From Sphingomonas sp. (lineage in GTDB: Bacteria > Pseudomonadota > Alphaproteobacteria > Sphingomonadales > Sphingomonadaceae): a stretch of 64,000 nt of DNA. Positions 53,110 through 61,800 of the stretch are shown here, piece by piece. The stretch lies in contig NZ_JAFKMA010000001.1 in NCBI RefSeq assembly GCF_017304635.1, forward strand, positions 186,001-250,000, written 5' to 3'. The notes below the pieces were generated by a model that saw nothing but the letters and a program-made list of their open reading frames with translations, had not been told where the DNA came from and made no database searches. Every line of letters starts with the position of its first letter. The stretch's first letter is position 1. Made by a program: the position numbers and the translations under genes.

Positions 53110-55140
53110 ATGAGCAGGATCAAGCGCTTCGCGACCTTCACGCATCTGTGGTTCGGGCTCACGGTCGGCCTGCTCGGCTGTTTCCTGGCGGCGACCGGCG
53201 GGTGGGTGTTGTTGCGGCCGCAGGGCGATGCGATCGCCAACACCTATCTGGTTTCGCCGACACGGTGCGCGACGCCGACCTCGTTCGACGGCATCCTGAA
53301 GACCGCGCGCGGGGTGCACGCGTCGCCGGTCGATTCGCTGTGGTGGAAGGCCGATCCGGCGGCGTCGCTGATGGTGCGGTACAAGGATGAGCAACAGGCC
53401 TATTTCGATCGCTGTGACGGGCATCTGCTCGGGCTGCATTCGCGCTGGGACGGCGCGTTCGGGTTCATCGAGAAGCTCCACCGCCTGCGCTTCCTGCCGA
53501 CCGATATCGCGGGTCAGGTTGCCGCGACGATCGCCGCGTGCATGGCGGTGGTGATGGCGGGGTTCGGGCTGTTCATCTGGTGGCCGCGGCGACGATCGGC
53601 GTGGAAGCCGGCGCTGCGCTTCGACGGGTCGCTCGACGGTCGCGCGCGGACGCGCAACCGGCATTCGGTGGTGGGCGCGTTCGCGGCGCCGATGCTGCTG
53701 CTGATCGCGGCGACCGGCGTCGTGATCGGGTTCGACTCGGTGCAGGCGTTCATCATGACCGTCACTGGCTCGAAGCCGCTGCACAAGCCCAGGCCGGCGG
53801 CATTGCCCAAGGGCCGGCCGGCGGCGGTGGACGCGGCATGGCGCAACGTCGTGGCGCTTGCCGGCACCCTGCCGCGCACCGCGACGCTGAAGCCGCCATC
53901 GGCCAAGCAATCCGCGATCGAAATCTATTATAATCTGCCGAGCGACGCGCATCGCGAGATCCGCAACTATGCCTATGCCGAAGCGGCGACGGGCAGCATC
54001 GTCCAGGCGACGCCCTACGCCAGATTGTCGCTCGGCCAGCGCATCTATCAATGGATCCTGGGATTGCATCAGGGTGCGGTCGGTGGACTGTTCGGCCAGT
54101 TGCTGACGCTCGCGGCGATGCTCGCGATCCTCTATCTCGGCTATAGCGGCGTGCGCAGCTACGTGCAGAAGCGGCTGGGCAAGCGTCCGCCGCTGCTCGT
54201 CCGCGTCGCCGCGATCCGGGACGAAGCGCCGGGGATCAAGTCGTTCGAACTGACCTCGGTCGGCCGCCGCCTGCCGCGCTTCGCGGCCGGCGCGCATATC
54301 GACGTGCACGTGCCCGATGGCCCCAAGCGGCAATTCTCGCTGACCAACGGTCCGCGCCAGCGCGACCGCTTCACCATCGCGGTGCGGCTGGAGGACGAGT
54401 CGCGCGGCGGGTCGCGCGGGATGCACAAGCTGGTGCCGGGGCAGGAACTGCGTATCGGGGCGCCGCGCAACCTGTTCCCGATCGATCGCGCGACGCGCCA
54501 TGCGACGCTGATCGCGGCGGGCATCGGCATCACGCCGATCCTGAGCATGGCGCGACATCTGGCAGCGCGGCGGGTGCCGTTCGTGATCCACTATTTCGGC
54601 CGCGACGCCGAAGGGATGGCGTTCCGCGACGCGCTCGCCGAGCCGCCGCTGGCGGGGCATGTCCAGACGCATGTCGGCCTCGGCCGTGCGGCCATTCCCG
54701 CGGCGCTGTCGGCCATCCTCGCGAATCGGCCAGTCGGCGGGCACCTCTACATGTGCGGGCCGGACGGGTTCATGACCGCGGTCGACGAAGTGGTGCAAGC
54801 AGCCGGCTGGCCAGCCCGCGCGATCCATCGCGAGCATTTCGCCGCGCCGCTCGCCGCCTCGGCCGGCCCGCGCGAGGCGATCGAGGTCACGCTGGCGCGA
54901 TCGGGCCGCAAGCTGCTCGTCGCGGCCGACGAAAGCATCCTCGACGCGCTGAAGGCGGCGGGCGTCGCCAGTTCGAGCTCGTGCGAGCAGGGCACCTGTG
55001 GCGACTGTGCGCTACGCGTGTGCGCCGGCGAGGTCGACCATCGCGACCACTTTCTGACCGAGGCACAGCGCCAGCGCGGCGACGTCATGCTGCCGTGCGT
55101 GTCGCGTGCGCGGGGTCGAGCGTTGACGCTCGACCGGTGA
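53110..55140 (+). CDS. PepSY membrane domain fused to ferredoxin-NADP reductase and 2Fe-2S ferredoxin domains
   Basis: A 676-residue chimaera. Residues 1-350 form a PepSY-TM protein with about four helices (HLWFGLTVGLLGCFLAATGGW, GLFIWWPRR, LHQGAVGGLFGQLLTL), as in ferric-siderophore reductases. Then come an FAD domain (KRQFSLTNGPRQRDRFTIAV), an NAD domain (AAGIGITPILSM, YMCGPDGFM) and a C-terminal plant-type 2Fe-2S domain with Cys pattern SCEQGTCGDC...LPC. The last three correspond to phthalate-dioxygenase-reductase-type electron transfer. The whole could pass electrons from NAD(P)H across the membrane, for example to reduce ferric chelates in the periplasm; this is inference. Confidence 0.9.
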   Translation: MSRIKRFATFTHLWFGLTVGLLGCFLAATGGWVLLRPQGDAIANTYLVSPTRCATPTSFDGILKTARGVHASPVDSLWWKADPAASLMVRYKDEQQAYFDRCDGHLLGLHSRWDGAFGFIEKLHRLRFLPTDIAGQVAATIAACMAVVMAGFGLFIWWPRRRSAWKPALRFDGSLDGRARTRNRHSVVGAFAAPMLLLIAATGVVIGFDSVQAFIMTVTGSKPLHKPRPAALPKGRPAAVDAAWRNVVALAGTLPRTATLKPPSAKQSAIEIYYNLPSDAHREIRNYAYAEAATGSIVQATPYARLSLGQRIYQWILGLHQGAVGGLFGQLLTLAAMLAILYLGYSGVRSYVQKRLGKRPPLLVRVAAIRDEAPGIKSFELTSVGRRLPRFAAGAHIDVHVPDGPKRQFSLTNGPRQRDRFTIAVRLEDESRGGSRGMHKLVPGQELRIGAPRNLFPIDRATRHATLIAAGIGITPILSMARHLAARRVPFVIHYFGRDAEGMAFRDALAEPPLAGHVQTHVGLGRAAIPAALSAILANRPVGGHLYMCGPDGFMTAVDEVVQAAGWPARAIHREHFAAPLAASAGPREAIEVTLARSGRKLLVAADESILDALKAAGVASSSSCEQGTCGDCALRVCAGEVDHRDHFLTEAQRQRGDVMLPCVSRARGRALTLDR

Positions 55141-55143
55141 GGG

Positions 55144-56052
55144 TTACTGGCTGAGTGCGCCCTGGAAGGTGTCGCACTGCTGCGGGTCGCCGGTGTCCAT
55201 CCCGCGCTTCAGCCATTCCATCCGCTGCGCCGAGGTGCCGTGGGTGAAGCTGTCAGGCACGATGCGGCCCTGCGTCTCCTGCTGCAACGTGTCGTCGCCG
55301 ATCGCGCGGGCGGCGGTCATGCCTTCCTGGACGTCGCCCGGGTCCATCCGGTCGCGATTCTTTGCCGCCCAGACGCCGGCGAAACAGTCGGCCTGGAGTT
55401 CGAGCATCACCGAATAGCGATTGCCCTCCGCCTGGCTCGACCGGGCCTCCATGCGGGTGACCTGATCGGAAATACCGAGCAGGTTCTGGATGTGATGGCC
55501 GAATTCGTGCGCGATCACGTAGTCCTGCGCGAAATCGCCCTTCGCGCCGAAGCGGCTGGCGAGTTCGTCGAAGAAGCTGGTGTCGAGGTAAATGTCATGG
55601 TCGGTCGGGCAATAGAATGGCCCCATCGCCGATTGCGCCGCACCGCACCCGGACTGGCCAGATCCCGAATAGAAGCGCAGGCCCGGCTTCTGGAAAGTGC
55701 GCCCTTGCTGCGCGAAGATCGCTGCCCACGTCTTTTGCGCCGAATCAAAGGCGTTGCATGCGGACTTCGCGTTTGCATTCGCGGTGCAGAGCCGGGTGAC
55801 TTCCGCCGGACCAGTCGTGGTCTGTTGCGACTGCGGTGCTCCCCCGCTCAATAATCCGCCAAGATTGCCGAATCCGCCGAACACCAGCAACAACCCGAGC
55901 ACGATCGCCGTTCCGAGACAGCCGAGCCGGCTGAATAGCATCGGCAGGAACGCGAACAGCAGACCGCCACCGCCACCGCCAAGGTTGAACCCGCCGCCGC
56001 CACGGGCCTCGCCAACGTCGATGTCGTTAGGATCGAAATCGTCGAGCCGCAT
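55144..56052 (-). CDS. Neutral zinc metallopeptidase, YpfJ family
   Basis: A 302-residue membrane-anchored putative protease. A glycine-rich N-terminus is followed by one transmembrane helix (GTAIVLGLLLVFGGFGNL) and the zinc motif HEFGHH starting at His182, with ELQADCFAGVWA supplying the further conserved Glu. GPFYCPTDHDIYLDTSFF and HGTSAQRMEWLKRG are family-wide. Biological role is unknown. ATG 56052 is chosen; the frame continues upstream without support. Its stop lies 3 bases from the convergent reductase stop. Confidence 0.9.
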   Translation of the reverse strand: MRLDDFDPNDIDVGEARGGGGFNLGGGGGGLLFAFLPMLFSRLGCLGTAIVLGLLLVFGGFGNLGGLLSGGAPQSQQTTTGPAEVTRLCTANANAKSACNAFDSAQKTWAAIFAQQGRTFQKPGLRFYSGSGQSGCGAAQSAMGPFYCPTDHDIYLDTSFFDELASRFGAKGDFAQDYVIAHEFGHHIQNLLGISDQVTRMEARSSQAEGNRYSVMLELQADCFAGVWAAKNRDRMDPGDVQEGMTAARAIGDDTLQQETQGRIVPDSFTHGTSAQRMEWLKRGMDTGDPQQCDTFQGALSQ

Positions 56053-56191
56053 CGCGGATGCCCCCTTGGTCGTTGCCGTCGCGTACCAAATGCGCCGCGC
56101 TCGTCCGAGTTGCAATCGACGCGTGCAATCGTGCGGTTGATCGCCGGCCTGGCTTGGCCCATGCGATAGCCGCAATCACGAAAGGCACGAC

Positions 56192-56977
56192 ATGTTCCTG
56201 AAGGGCAAGAGCGCGATCGTCACCGGTTCGACGTCGGGGATCGGCCTGGCTTACGCAAGGGCGCTGGCGGCGGAAGGTGCGGCGGTGGTCATCAACGGCT
56301 TCGGCGACGCTGCCGCGATCGAGGCGGAACGCGCGGCGCTGGCGGCGGCGAGCGGATCCGTCGCCCTGTACGACCCCGCCGACATGACGAAGCCGGACGA
56401 GATCGCGGCGATGGTGCAGCGTTGCACCGACACGCTCGGCGGCCCCGACATCGTCATCAACAATGCCGGTATCCAGCACGTTGCGCCGGTCGACCAGTTC
56501 CCGACCGACAAATGGGACGCGATCATCGCGATCAACCTGTCGAGCGCGTTCCACGTCATCCACGCCGCGGTGCCGGCGATGAAGGCGAAGGGCTGGGGGC
56601 GCATCATCTCGACCGCCTCGGCGCACAGCCTGGTCGCGAGCCCCAACAAATCGGCCTATGTCGCGGCCAAGCACGGCGTCGTCGGGCTGAGCAAGGCCGT
56701 CGCGCTGGAGGTTGCGCGCGACGGCATCACGGTCAATTGCATCTCGCCCGGCTACGTCTGGACGCCGCTGGTCGAGAACCAGATCCCCGACACGATGAAG
56801 GCGCGCGGGCTGACGCGCGAGCAAGTGATGAACGACGTGCTGCTGGCGGCGCAACCGACCAAGCAGTTCGTGACGCCCGAGCAGGTCGCGGCGCTGGCGC
56901 TGTTCCTCTGCCGCGACGAAGCGAGCGCGATCACCGGCGCCAATCTGTCGGTCGACGGCGGGTGGACCGCGGCATGA
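56192..56977 (+). CDS. bdhA: 3-hydroxybutyrate dehydrogenase
   Basis: A 261-residue SDR enzyme that oxidises D-3-hydroxybutyrate to acetoacetate in polyhydroxybutyrate and ketone metabolism. It has TGSTSGIG, NNAGIQHVAPV, the catalytic Ser and YVAAKHG, and the BdhA-specific stretch GYVWTPLVENQIPD plus SVDGGWTAA at the end. The 139-base upstream gap is a divergent promoter region with the metallopeptidase gene. The stop overlaps the next gene (ATGA). Confidence 0.93.
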   Translation: MFLKGKSAIVTGSTSGIGLAYARALAAEGAAVVINGFGDAAAIEAERAALAAASGSVALYDPADMTKPDEIAAMVQRCTDTLGGPDIVINNAGIQHVAPVDQFPTDKWDAIIAINLSSAFHVIHAAVPAMKAKGWGRIISTASAHSLVASPNKSAYVAAKHGVVGLSKAVALEVARDGITVNCISPGYVWTPLVENQIPDTMKARGLTREQVMNDVLLAAQPTKQFVTPEQVAALALFLCRDEASAITGANLSVDGGWTAA

Positions 56978-57585
56978 CGGCGTTGCGCTGGGCGATGCTC
57001 GCGGGGCTGGCGCTGGTCGCGGCGCCGGCGGCGGCGCGCGATTCGGTGCCGACCAACTGGCGCAACGTCGTGGCGGAGCACGACGCGATCAGCCTGCGCA
57101 ACACGCGCCAGGCGTGGATCGATGCGCTGGCGAAGGCGCGGGCCGGCGGGGCGGGCGCGAGGATCGCGGCGGAGGGCGCCCTGTTCGATTTCGATCGAGC
57201 CCAGCCCAAGGTGAAGCTGCCGGTCGGCGAATATCGCTGCCGCGTGTTCAAGCTGGGGGCGAAGGCGGCGGGCAATCTCGATTTCGTCGCCTATCCCTGG
57301 GCGCATTGCCAGGTGACCGCCGACGGTCCGCTGACGCACCTGACCAAGCTGGACGGGGCGCAGCGGCAGGACGGGCGGCTGTACGACGATGGTACCGCAA
57401 GGCAGGTGTTCCTGGGCACGCTGGCGCTGGCGGACGAGACGAAGTGGCTGACCTATGGCCGCGACACGCTGCGCGACGTCGCGGGCATGGTCGAGCGGGT
57501 CGGGCCGGCGCGGTGGCGGATCGCAATCCCCTATCCGAAATTCGAATCCATGCTCGACGTGATCGAGCTGGTGCCGGCGAGTTAG
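56974..57585 (+). CDS. DUF4893 domain-containing secreted protein
   Basis: A 203-residue protein with a Sec signal (TALRWAMLAGLALVAAPAAA) and a single domain matching the sphingomonad-enriched DUF4893 pattern (WRNVVAEHDAISLRNTRQAW, GEYRCRVFKLGAK, WLTYGRDTLRDVAGMVERVG). Function unknown; probably periplasmic. It overlaps bdhA by ATGA, so it is cotranscribed although no functional link is evident. The 52 bases after it carry a short remnant resembling the dispersed repeats. Confidence 0.8.
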   Translation: MTALRWAMLAGLALVAAPAAARDSVPTNWRNVVAEHDAISLRNTRQAWIDALAKARAGGAGARIAAEGALFDFDRAQPKVKLPVGEYRCRVFKLGAKAAGNLDFVAYPWAHCQVTADGPLTHLTKLDGAQRQDGRLYDDGTARQVFLGTLALADETKWLTYGRDTLRDVAGMVERVGPARWRIAIPYPKFESMLDVIELVPAS

Positions 57586-57637
57586 GCGCCACTGGCCTCG
57601 CAATGACGAGGGGAAGTCGTCTTGAGGGTATCCCGCG

Positions 57638-58225
57638 CTAAACGGTCAGTCCGAACTCGCCGACCAGCCAGTCGTATATCTCGGGCAGCTTCTGCCGCAC
57701 CAGCATGCGCGTATAGGGCGGCCGGGCGGCGTGGCCGCACAACGTCACCGACGCCACCATCGCGAAGAATTCGAGCGGGTTGGTGTAGAGATACGCCTGG
57801 GCCGGCCAGTCGCCGCGCGCCTTCGCCGCATCGTAGAAACGGATCACCGTCCGGTTGGCGCGACCGTCGGGCAGGCGCAGCAAATGGTAGCGATGGAGCA
57901 GTTCGTGGAGCAGCACCGGATCCTCGGGCGGCGGCAGCGGCGATCGTTGGAAAAACACGCCGCGCGGGCCGGCGCGCGTCTTCGTACCGGCCTCGCGATC
58001 GACGGTGATGACCTGATCGGCGAAGAAGGTCGCGATGCCGGGCTTGATCCGCAACGCCTTCACGATCGCGATCTGCGCGTCGAGCGCGGCGGCAAGTTCG
58101 GGCGTCCGTTCGCCGCCCTGCCAGTCGATGACGAAGGCGCGCTCGCTCTGGCCGAACGCCAGCCGCGGCAGGGTCGCGGCCGCCGCGCCGGCCAGCAGCG
58201 CGCGGCGCGTCGTCGTCGCCGTCAC
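57638..58225 (-). CDS. Putative secreted metallohydrolase with HELLHRYH motif
   Basis: A 195-residue protein starting with GTG at 58225. The N-terminus TTTRRALLAGAAAATLPRLA is a twin-arginine signal. His107 opens HELLHRYH, a zincin-like HExxH motif with a third His three residues later, so metal binding is likely. YTNPLEFFAM supplies another acidic residue. I know no named family; it could be a peptidase-like or inactive zincin. It overlaps the aldo/keto reductase start region: its GTG overlaps the TGA of that upstream gene. Confidence 0.72.
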   Translation of the reverse strand: MTATTTRRALLAGAAAATLPRLAFGQSERAFVIDWQGGERTPELAAALDAQIAIVKALRIKPGIATFFADQVITVDREAGTKTRAGPRGVFFQRSPLPPPEDPVLLHELLHRYHLLRLPDGRANRTVIRFYDAAKARGDWPAQAYLYTNPLEFFAMVASVTLCGHAARPPYTRMLVRQKLPEIYDWLVGEFGLTV

Positions 58226-59166
58226 GCGCCTGCCGTATCGAGGGCGTCGATTTGCGCCGGTGTCAGCGCCAGATCCATTGCCGGCAGCAGTTCCTGCAAT
58301 TGCGCGACGCTGGTTGCGCTAGCGATCGGCGCGGTGATGCCGGGTTGCGCGGCCAGCCACGCCAGCGCGATCTGTGCCAGCGTCGCGCCGGTTTCCGCGG
58401 CGATCGCATCCATCGCCGCCAGCACTGCCGGCCCCGTGCCGTCGAGATAGGCCTGCATCCGGCTGCCGCGCACGCTCTTCCCGAAATCCGCGGCGGAGCG
58501 GTACTTGCCGGTCAGGAATCCCGAGGCGAGCCCGTAATAGGGCAGCACGCCGATATTGTGCTCGACGCAATAGTCCTGCAACTCGCCCTCGTACTTGTGC
58601 CGGCTGACCAGATTGTATTCGGGTTGCAGCGCCTTGAAATGCGGCGCGCCGGCGGCTCGCGCAATGTCGTTGGCCGACTTGAGCCGCGCGGCGTGAAAGT
58701 TGGACGCGCCGAGCGTCGCGACCTTGCCCGCCGCGACCAGCTTGGCGAACGCCTCCATATACGCCTCCTGCGGCGTCGCATCGTCGTCCTGGTGCGCGTA
58801 GTAGAGCGCGATCTGCTCGACCCCGAGCCGCTTGAGCGAGGCTTCACACGCCGCCGCGATCCGCGCCGGTGCCAGCTTCTCGCCGCCTTCGCCGGGCAGC
58901 ATGCCGACCTTGGTCGCGACGCCGACCTGCTTGCCGCTCGTCTTCAGCCATTCGCCGATCACGCTCTCCGACTCGCCACCCCGATGCCCCGGCACCCAGG
59001 CCGAATAGACATCGGCGGTGTCGACCAATGTCCCGCCGGCATCGACAAAGGCGTCGAGCACGGCGAAGCTGGTCGCCTTGTCCGCGGTCCAGCCGAACAC
59101 GTTGCCGCCCAGGCACAATTTGGGGGTGTGGAGGTGGCTGGCACCGACGCGGCGCTGTTCGGTCAT
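58222..59166 (-). CDS. Aldo/keto reductase
   Basis: A 314-residue NADPH-dependent oxidoreductase of TIM-barrel fold. The catalytic tetrad can be placed: Asp and Tyr in DTADVYSAW, Lys in VATKVGML, His in YYAHQDD. QPEYNLVSRHKYEGEL and GVLPYYGLASGFLTGKY mark the YghZ/Tas-like branch. The physiological substrate is unknown. Its stop overlaps the next gene by 4 nt; the small lipoprotein gene lies 11 bases upstream in the same direction. Confidence 0.92.
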   Translation of the reverse strand: MTEQRRVGASHLHTPKLCLGGNVFGWTADKATSFAVLDAFVDAGGTLVDTADVYSAWVPGHRGGESESVIGEWLKTSGKQVGVATKVGMLPGEGGEKLAPARIAAACEASLKRLGVEQIALYYAHQDDDATPQEAYMEAFAKLVAAGKVATLGASNFHAARLKSANDIARAAGAPHFKALQPEYNLVSRHKYEGELQDYCVEHNIGVLPYYGLASGFLTGKYRSAADFGKSVRGSRMQAYLDGTGPAVLAAMDAIAAETGATLAQIALAWLAAQPGITAPIASATSVAQLQELLPAMDLALTPAQIDALDTAGA

Positions 59167-59177
59167 TGCTGATTTCC

Positions 59178-59357
59178 CTAATCGGCGGGGGCGGTTGCGT
59201 TAGCGGCAGGCGCGCTGGTGGCGGCGTTCGGCGCTTCCTGCGAGGCGGCGGCCTCGTTCAGCATGCGGTCCTCCTCGGGCGACACCGCGCCGGGATCGGC
59301 GCGGTGCGAGTTGCACGCCGCCAGCAGGAGTAGGGGCACGGCGAGGGCGAGGCGCAC
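59178..59357 (-). CDS. Small lipoprotein, 59 aa
   Basis: A short frame starting at GTG 59357. It encodes RLALAVPLLLLAAC with a lipobox LAAC, so the mature protein is a lipid-anchored peptide of about 45 residues rich in Ala, Asn and Pro. It follows the next-described lipoprotein gene by 5 bases and precedes the aldo/keto reductase by 11, as in an operon. No homologue recognised; the signal peptide and spacing are the support. Confidence 0.6.
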   Translation of the reverse strand: MRLALAVPLLLLAACNSHRADPGAVSPEEDRMLNEAAASQEAPNAATSAPAANATAPAD

Positions 59358-59362
59358 GCGCG

Positions 59363-59632
59363 TCAGTCCTCGATGTCGTTGCCGATGTCCTTCATCGCGG
59401 CGCCGGCCTTGTGCTTGGCGTCGTCGGCGGCGTTGCTGATCTGGTCGGCCTTGTTCTGGGCGTCGCCGAACGCCTTGTCGGCGGCGGCATCGACCGAGTT
59501 GACCGCGCGGGCCATCGTGGCGTTGGCGTCGGCGGACATGGTGTTGCCCGCCTGGCCGAGCTCGTCCTGCGCCTTCTGGCTACAGGCGGCGAGCGCGAGC
59601 GACGCGAGGGCGAGCGTGAGGGGAAGGCGCAT
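59363..59632 (-). CDS. Small lipoprotein with apolipoprotein/LEA-like helix
   Basis: An 89-residue protein: signal RLPLTLALASLALAAC with lipobox LAAC, then a long amphipathic helix with repeating Ala/Asp/Lys (SVDAAADKAFGDAQNKADQI, NAADDAKHKAGAAMKDIG), similar to YtxH/LEA-type stress proteins. ATG 59632 starts the signal peptide properly; upstream in-frame Met codons do not. It is divergent from the SahR-like regulator. Confidence 0.72.
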   Translation of the reverse strand: MRLPLTLALASLALAACSQKAQDELGQAGNTMSADANATMARAVNSVDAAADKAFGDAQNKADQISNAADDAKHKAGAAMKDIGNDIED

Positions 59633-59751
59633 CGACGGTCTCCGAAGGTGTAAAAGGGATCGGGCGGGAAACGTACCGGAGGGCGATCGGCTCCGCAACG
59701 ATCGGCGGAAGGTGACGAAGTTGACGCGGAGAGGCTAGTTCTCGTTGACCG

Positions 59752-59773
59752 GATATAAAGATATCTTTATATC
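59752..59773. promoter_or_regulatory. 22-bp perfect palindrome, candidate SahR operator
   Basis: Half site GATATAAAGAT followed directly by its exact complement, ending 10 bases before the ATG of the ArsR/methyltransferase gene. The A+T-rich palindrome stands out from the surrounding G+C-rich DNA and would also cover promoter elements. SahR regulators of proteobacterial methionine genes recognise palindromes with a GATATC-like centre, and GATATC is at this centre. It probably controls the sahR-metF-metH unit and perhaps the divergent lipoproteins. Confidence 0.75.
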
Positions 59774-59783
59774 TATAAGCGAC

Positions 59784-60755
59784 ATGCCGAACACGCTCGA
59801 CATCTTCCGCGCGCTGGCCGACTCGACGCGGCTGCGAATCGTCGCGCTGGTGCGGTCGATGGAATTGTCGGTCGGCGAACTGGCGCAAGTGCTGGGACAG
59901 AGCCAGCCGCGTGTGTCGCGTCACGTCAAAATCCTCGCCGATGCGGGCATTGTCGAGCGTCGCAAGGAAGGAAGTTGGGTTTTCGTGGCGCTGGGCGCTC
60001 CGGAAGTTGCCGCCCCTTTGTGCACCGCGCTCGATACGTGGGAGGGCGATCGCGCGCATGCCCGGGCCGAGGCCGACACTGCGCGGCTGGCGGCCGTGCG
60101 GGCCGATCGTGCGGCGCATGCGGCGGGCTGGTTCGAACATCATGCCGGCGAATGGGACGCGATCCGCTCGCTCCACGTCGCCGAGGAACAGGTCGAGGCG
60201 GCGATGGCCGCGGCGCTGGGCGACGTCCGCATCGGCCAGCTGGTCGATATCGGCACCGGTACCGGGCGGATGCTGGAGTTGTTCGGCCGCCGCGCCGACC
60301 ATGCGCTGGGGATCGACCGCAGTTCGGAGATGCTGCGGCTGGCCCGCGCCAAGCTGAGCGAGCAAGGCCTCGACCATGCCGAACTGCGCCAGGCCGATCT
60401 CTACGCGCTACCGCTCGACGGCGGGTCGGCCGACCTCGCGATCCTGCACCACGTGCTGCACTTCGCGCAGAGCCCCGACGCGGCGATCGCGGAGGCCGCG
60501 CGCGTGCTCGGCGCGGGCGGACGGCTGCTGATCGCCGACTTCGCGCCGCACGGTCGCGAGGAGTTGCGGACGCGCGACGCGCACGCCCGGCTCGGCTTTT
60601 CGGACGAGCAGATGCTCGGCTGGTTCGAGGCGGCGGGGCTCGCGCCGGTGCGGACCGAAACGCTGGAGGGCGGCGAGTTGACGGTGAAATTGTGGCTCGC
60701 GCGCAAGGCCGCCGAGCCGACCACGGGGAAAGTCAGGGTGAAGGAAGCGGCGTGA
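59784..60755 (+). CDS. sahR: ArsR-type regulator fused to a SAM-dependent methyltransferase domain (SahR-like)
   Basis: A 323-residue fusion. The first about 90 residues are an ArsR winged helix (DIFRALADSTRLRIVALV, HTH in SVGELAQVLGQSQPRVSRHV); the rest is a class I methyltransferase (VDIGTGTGRMLELFG, HHVLHFAQSPDAAIAEAARV). In alphaproteobacteria this architecture next to metF/metH is SahR, which senses S-adenosylhomocysteine or SAM and represses methionine-cycle genes. The methyltransferase domain probably serves as the sensor. The stop shares one base with the metF start (TGATG). Confidence 0.88.
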   Translation: MPNTLDIFRALADSTRLRIVALVRSMELSVGELAQVLGQSQPRVSRHVKILADAGIVERRKEGSWVFVALGAPEVAAPLCTALDTWEGDRAHARAEADTARLAAVRADRAAHAAGWFEHHAGEWDAIRSLHVAEEQVEAAMAAALGDVRIGQLVDIGTGTGRMLELFGRRADHALGIDRSSEMLRLARAKLSEQGLDHAELRQADLYALPLDGGSADLAILHHVLHFAQSPDAAIAEAARVLGAGGRLLIADFAPHGREELRTRDAHARLGFSDEQMLGWFEAAGLAPVRTETLEGGELTVKLWLARKAAEPTTGKVRVKEAA

Positions 60756-61693
60756 TGAAATCGGTCAAGCAGATCAGCGAGGCGCGCCGCGCCGCCGCCA
60801 GCCCGATGTTCGCCGATCTGGCCGGCGATGCTAGTATAAGCTTCGAATTCTTCCCGCCCAAGACGGAGAAGATGGAGGAAACGCTGTGGGAGTCGCTCCA
60901 GACGCTCCGGCCGCTCGGTCCGCGCTTCGTCTCGGTGACGTATGGTGCCGGCGGGTCGACCCGCGAACGCACGCACGCGACCGTCGCCCGGATCGCGCGT
61001 GAGACCGACATCCCGGCCGCCGCGCACCTGACCTGCGTCGAGGCGACGCGCGACGAGATCGACCAGGTCGCGGAGGATTACTGGAACGCCGGCGTGCGCC
61101 ACATCGTCGCGTTGCGCGGCGATCCGCCGGTCGCGGGCACCAAGTTCCAGTCGCCGGCGGGGGGCTACGAGAATGCCGCCGCGTTGGTCGCGGGACTGCG
61201 CAAGCTGCACCCGTTCGAGATTTCGGTCGCGGCCTATCCCGAATGCCATCCAGATTCGCCCGATGCCGCGCACGACCTCGACAATCTGAAGCGCAAGATC
61301 GACGCCGGTGCGACGCGCGCGATCACGCAATTCTTTCACGAGGCCGACACCTTCTTCCGCTTCCGCGACGCCGCGGCGGCGGCGGGGATCGACGCGGAGA
61401 TCGTGCCGGGCATCATGCCGGTGATGAACTTCGCCAGCGTACAGCGCATGTCGGCGATGTGCGGGACGGCGGTGCCGGCGTGGATGGCGCAATTGTTCGA
61501 CGGGCTCGACGACCGCCCCGCCGCGCGCCAGTTGGTCGCGGGGACGATCGCGGCGGAGCTCAGCCGCCGGCTCTATGCGGGCGGGGTGCGCGACTTCCAC
61601 TTCTACACGCTCAACCGCGCCGAACTGAGCTACGCGATCTGCCACTTGCTCGGCATCCGGCCGCAAGGCGCGGCGAAGGCGGCGGCGGCGTAA
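60755..61693 (+). CDS. metF: Methylenetetrahydrofolate reductase
   Basis: Reduces 5,10-methylene-THF to 5-methyl-THF with FAD and NAD(P)H, supplying the methyl group for methionine synthase. The 312-residue barrel shows SFEFFPPKTEKMEETLW, VSVTYGAGGSTRERT, HLTCVEATRDEI, ALRGDPP, ITQFFHEADTFFRF and GIMPVMNFASVQRM, all canonical MetF motifs. It is the second gene of the methionine unit and is followed by an inverted repeat before metH. Confidence 0.95.
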   Translation: MKSVKQISEARRAAASPMFADLAGDASISFEFFPPKTEKMEETLWESLQTLRPLGPRFVSVTYGAGGSTRERTHATVARIARETDIPAAAHLTCVEATRDEIDQVAEDYWNAGVRHIVALRGDPPVAGTKFQSPAGGYENAAALVAGLRKLHPFEISVAAYPECHPDSPDAAHDLDNLKRKIDAGATRAITQFFHEADTFFRFRDAAAAAGIDAEIVPGIMPVMNFASVQRMSAMCGTAVPAWMAQLFDGLDDRPAARQLVAGTIAAELSRRLYAGGVRDFHFYTLNRAELSYAICHLLGIRPQGAAKAAAA

Positions 61694-61700
61694 CAATGCC

Positions 61701-61788
61701 GTCATCCCCGCGAAAGCGGGGACCCAGCTCCTTCGGGTGCAACGGGTGAGACGGTCGGGAGATGGGTTCCCGCTTTCGCGGGAATGAC
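61701..61788. repeat. Dispersed inverted repeat between metF and metH part 1
   Basis: Left arm GTCATCCCCGCGAAAGCGGG (from 61701, continuing GACCCA) and right arm TGGGTTCCCGCTTTCGCGGG (from 61763, continuing AATGAC) pair almost perfectly around a 36-base centre. The left arm also contains a nested hairpin CCCGC-GAAA-GCGGG. Such elements are spread through many alphaproteobacterial genomes. The right end lies directly before the GAGGA ribosome site of metH part 1. Confidence 0.85.
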
Positions 61789-61800
61789 GAGGAATTGATG

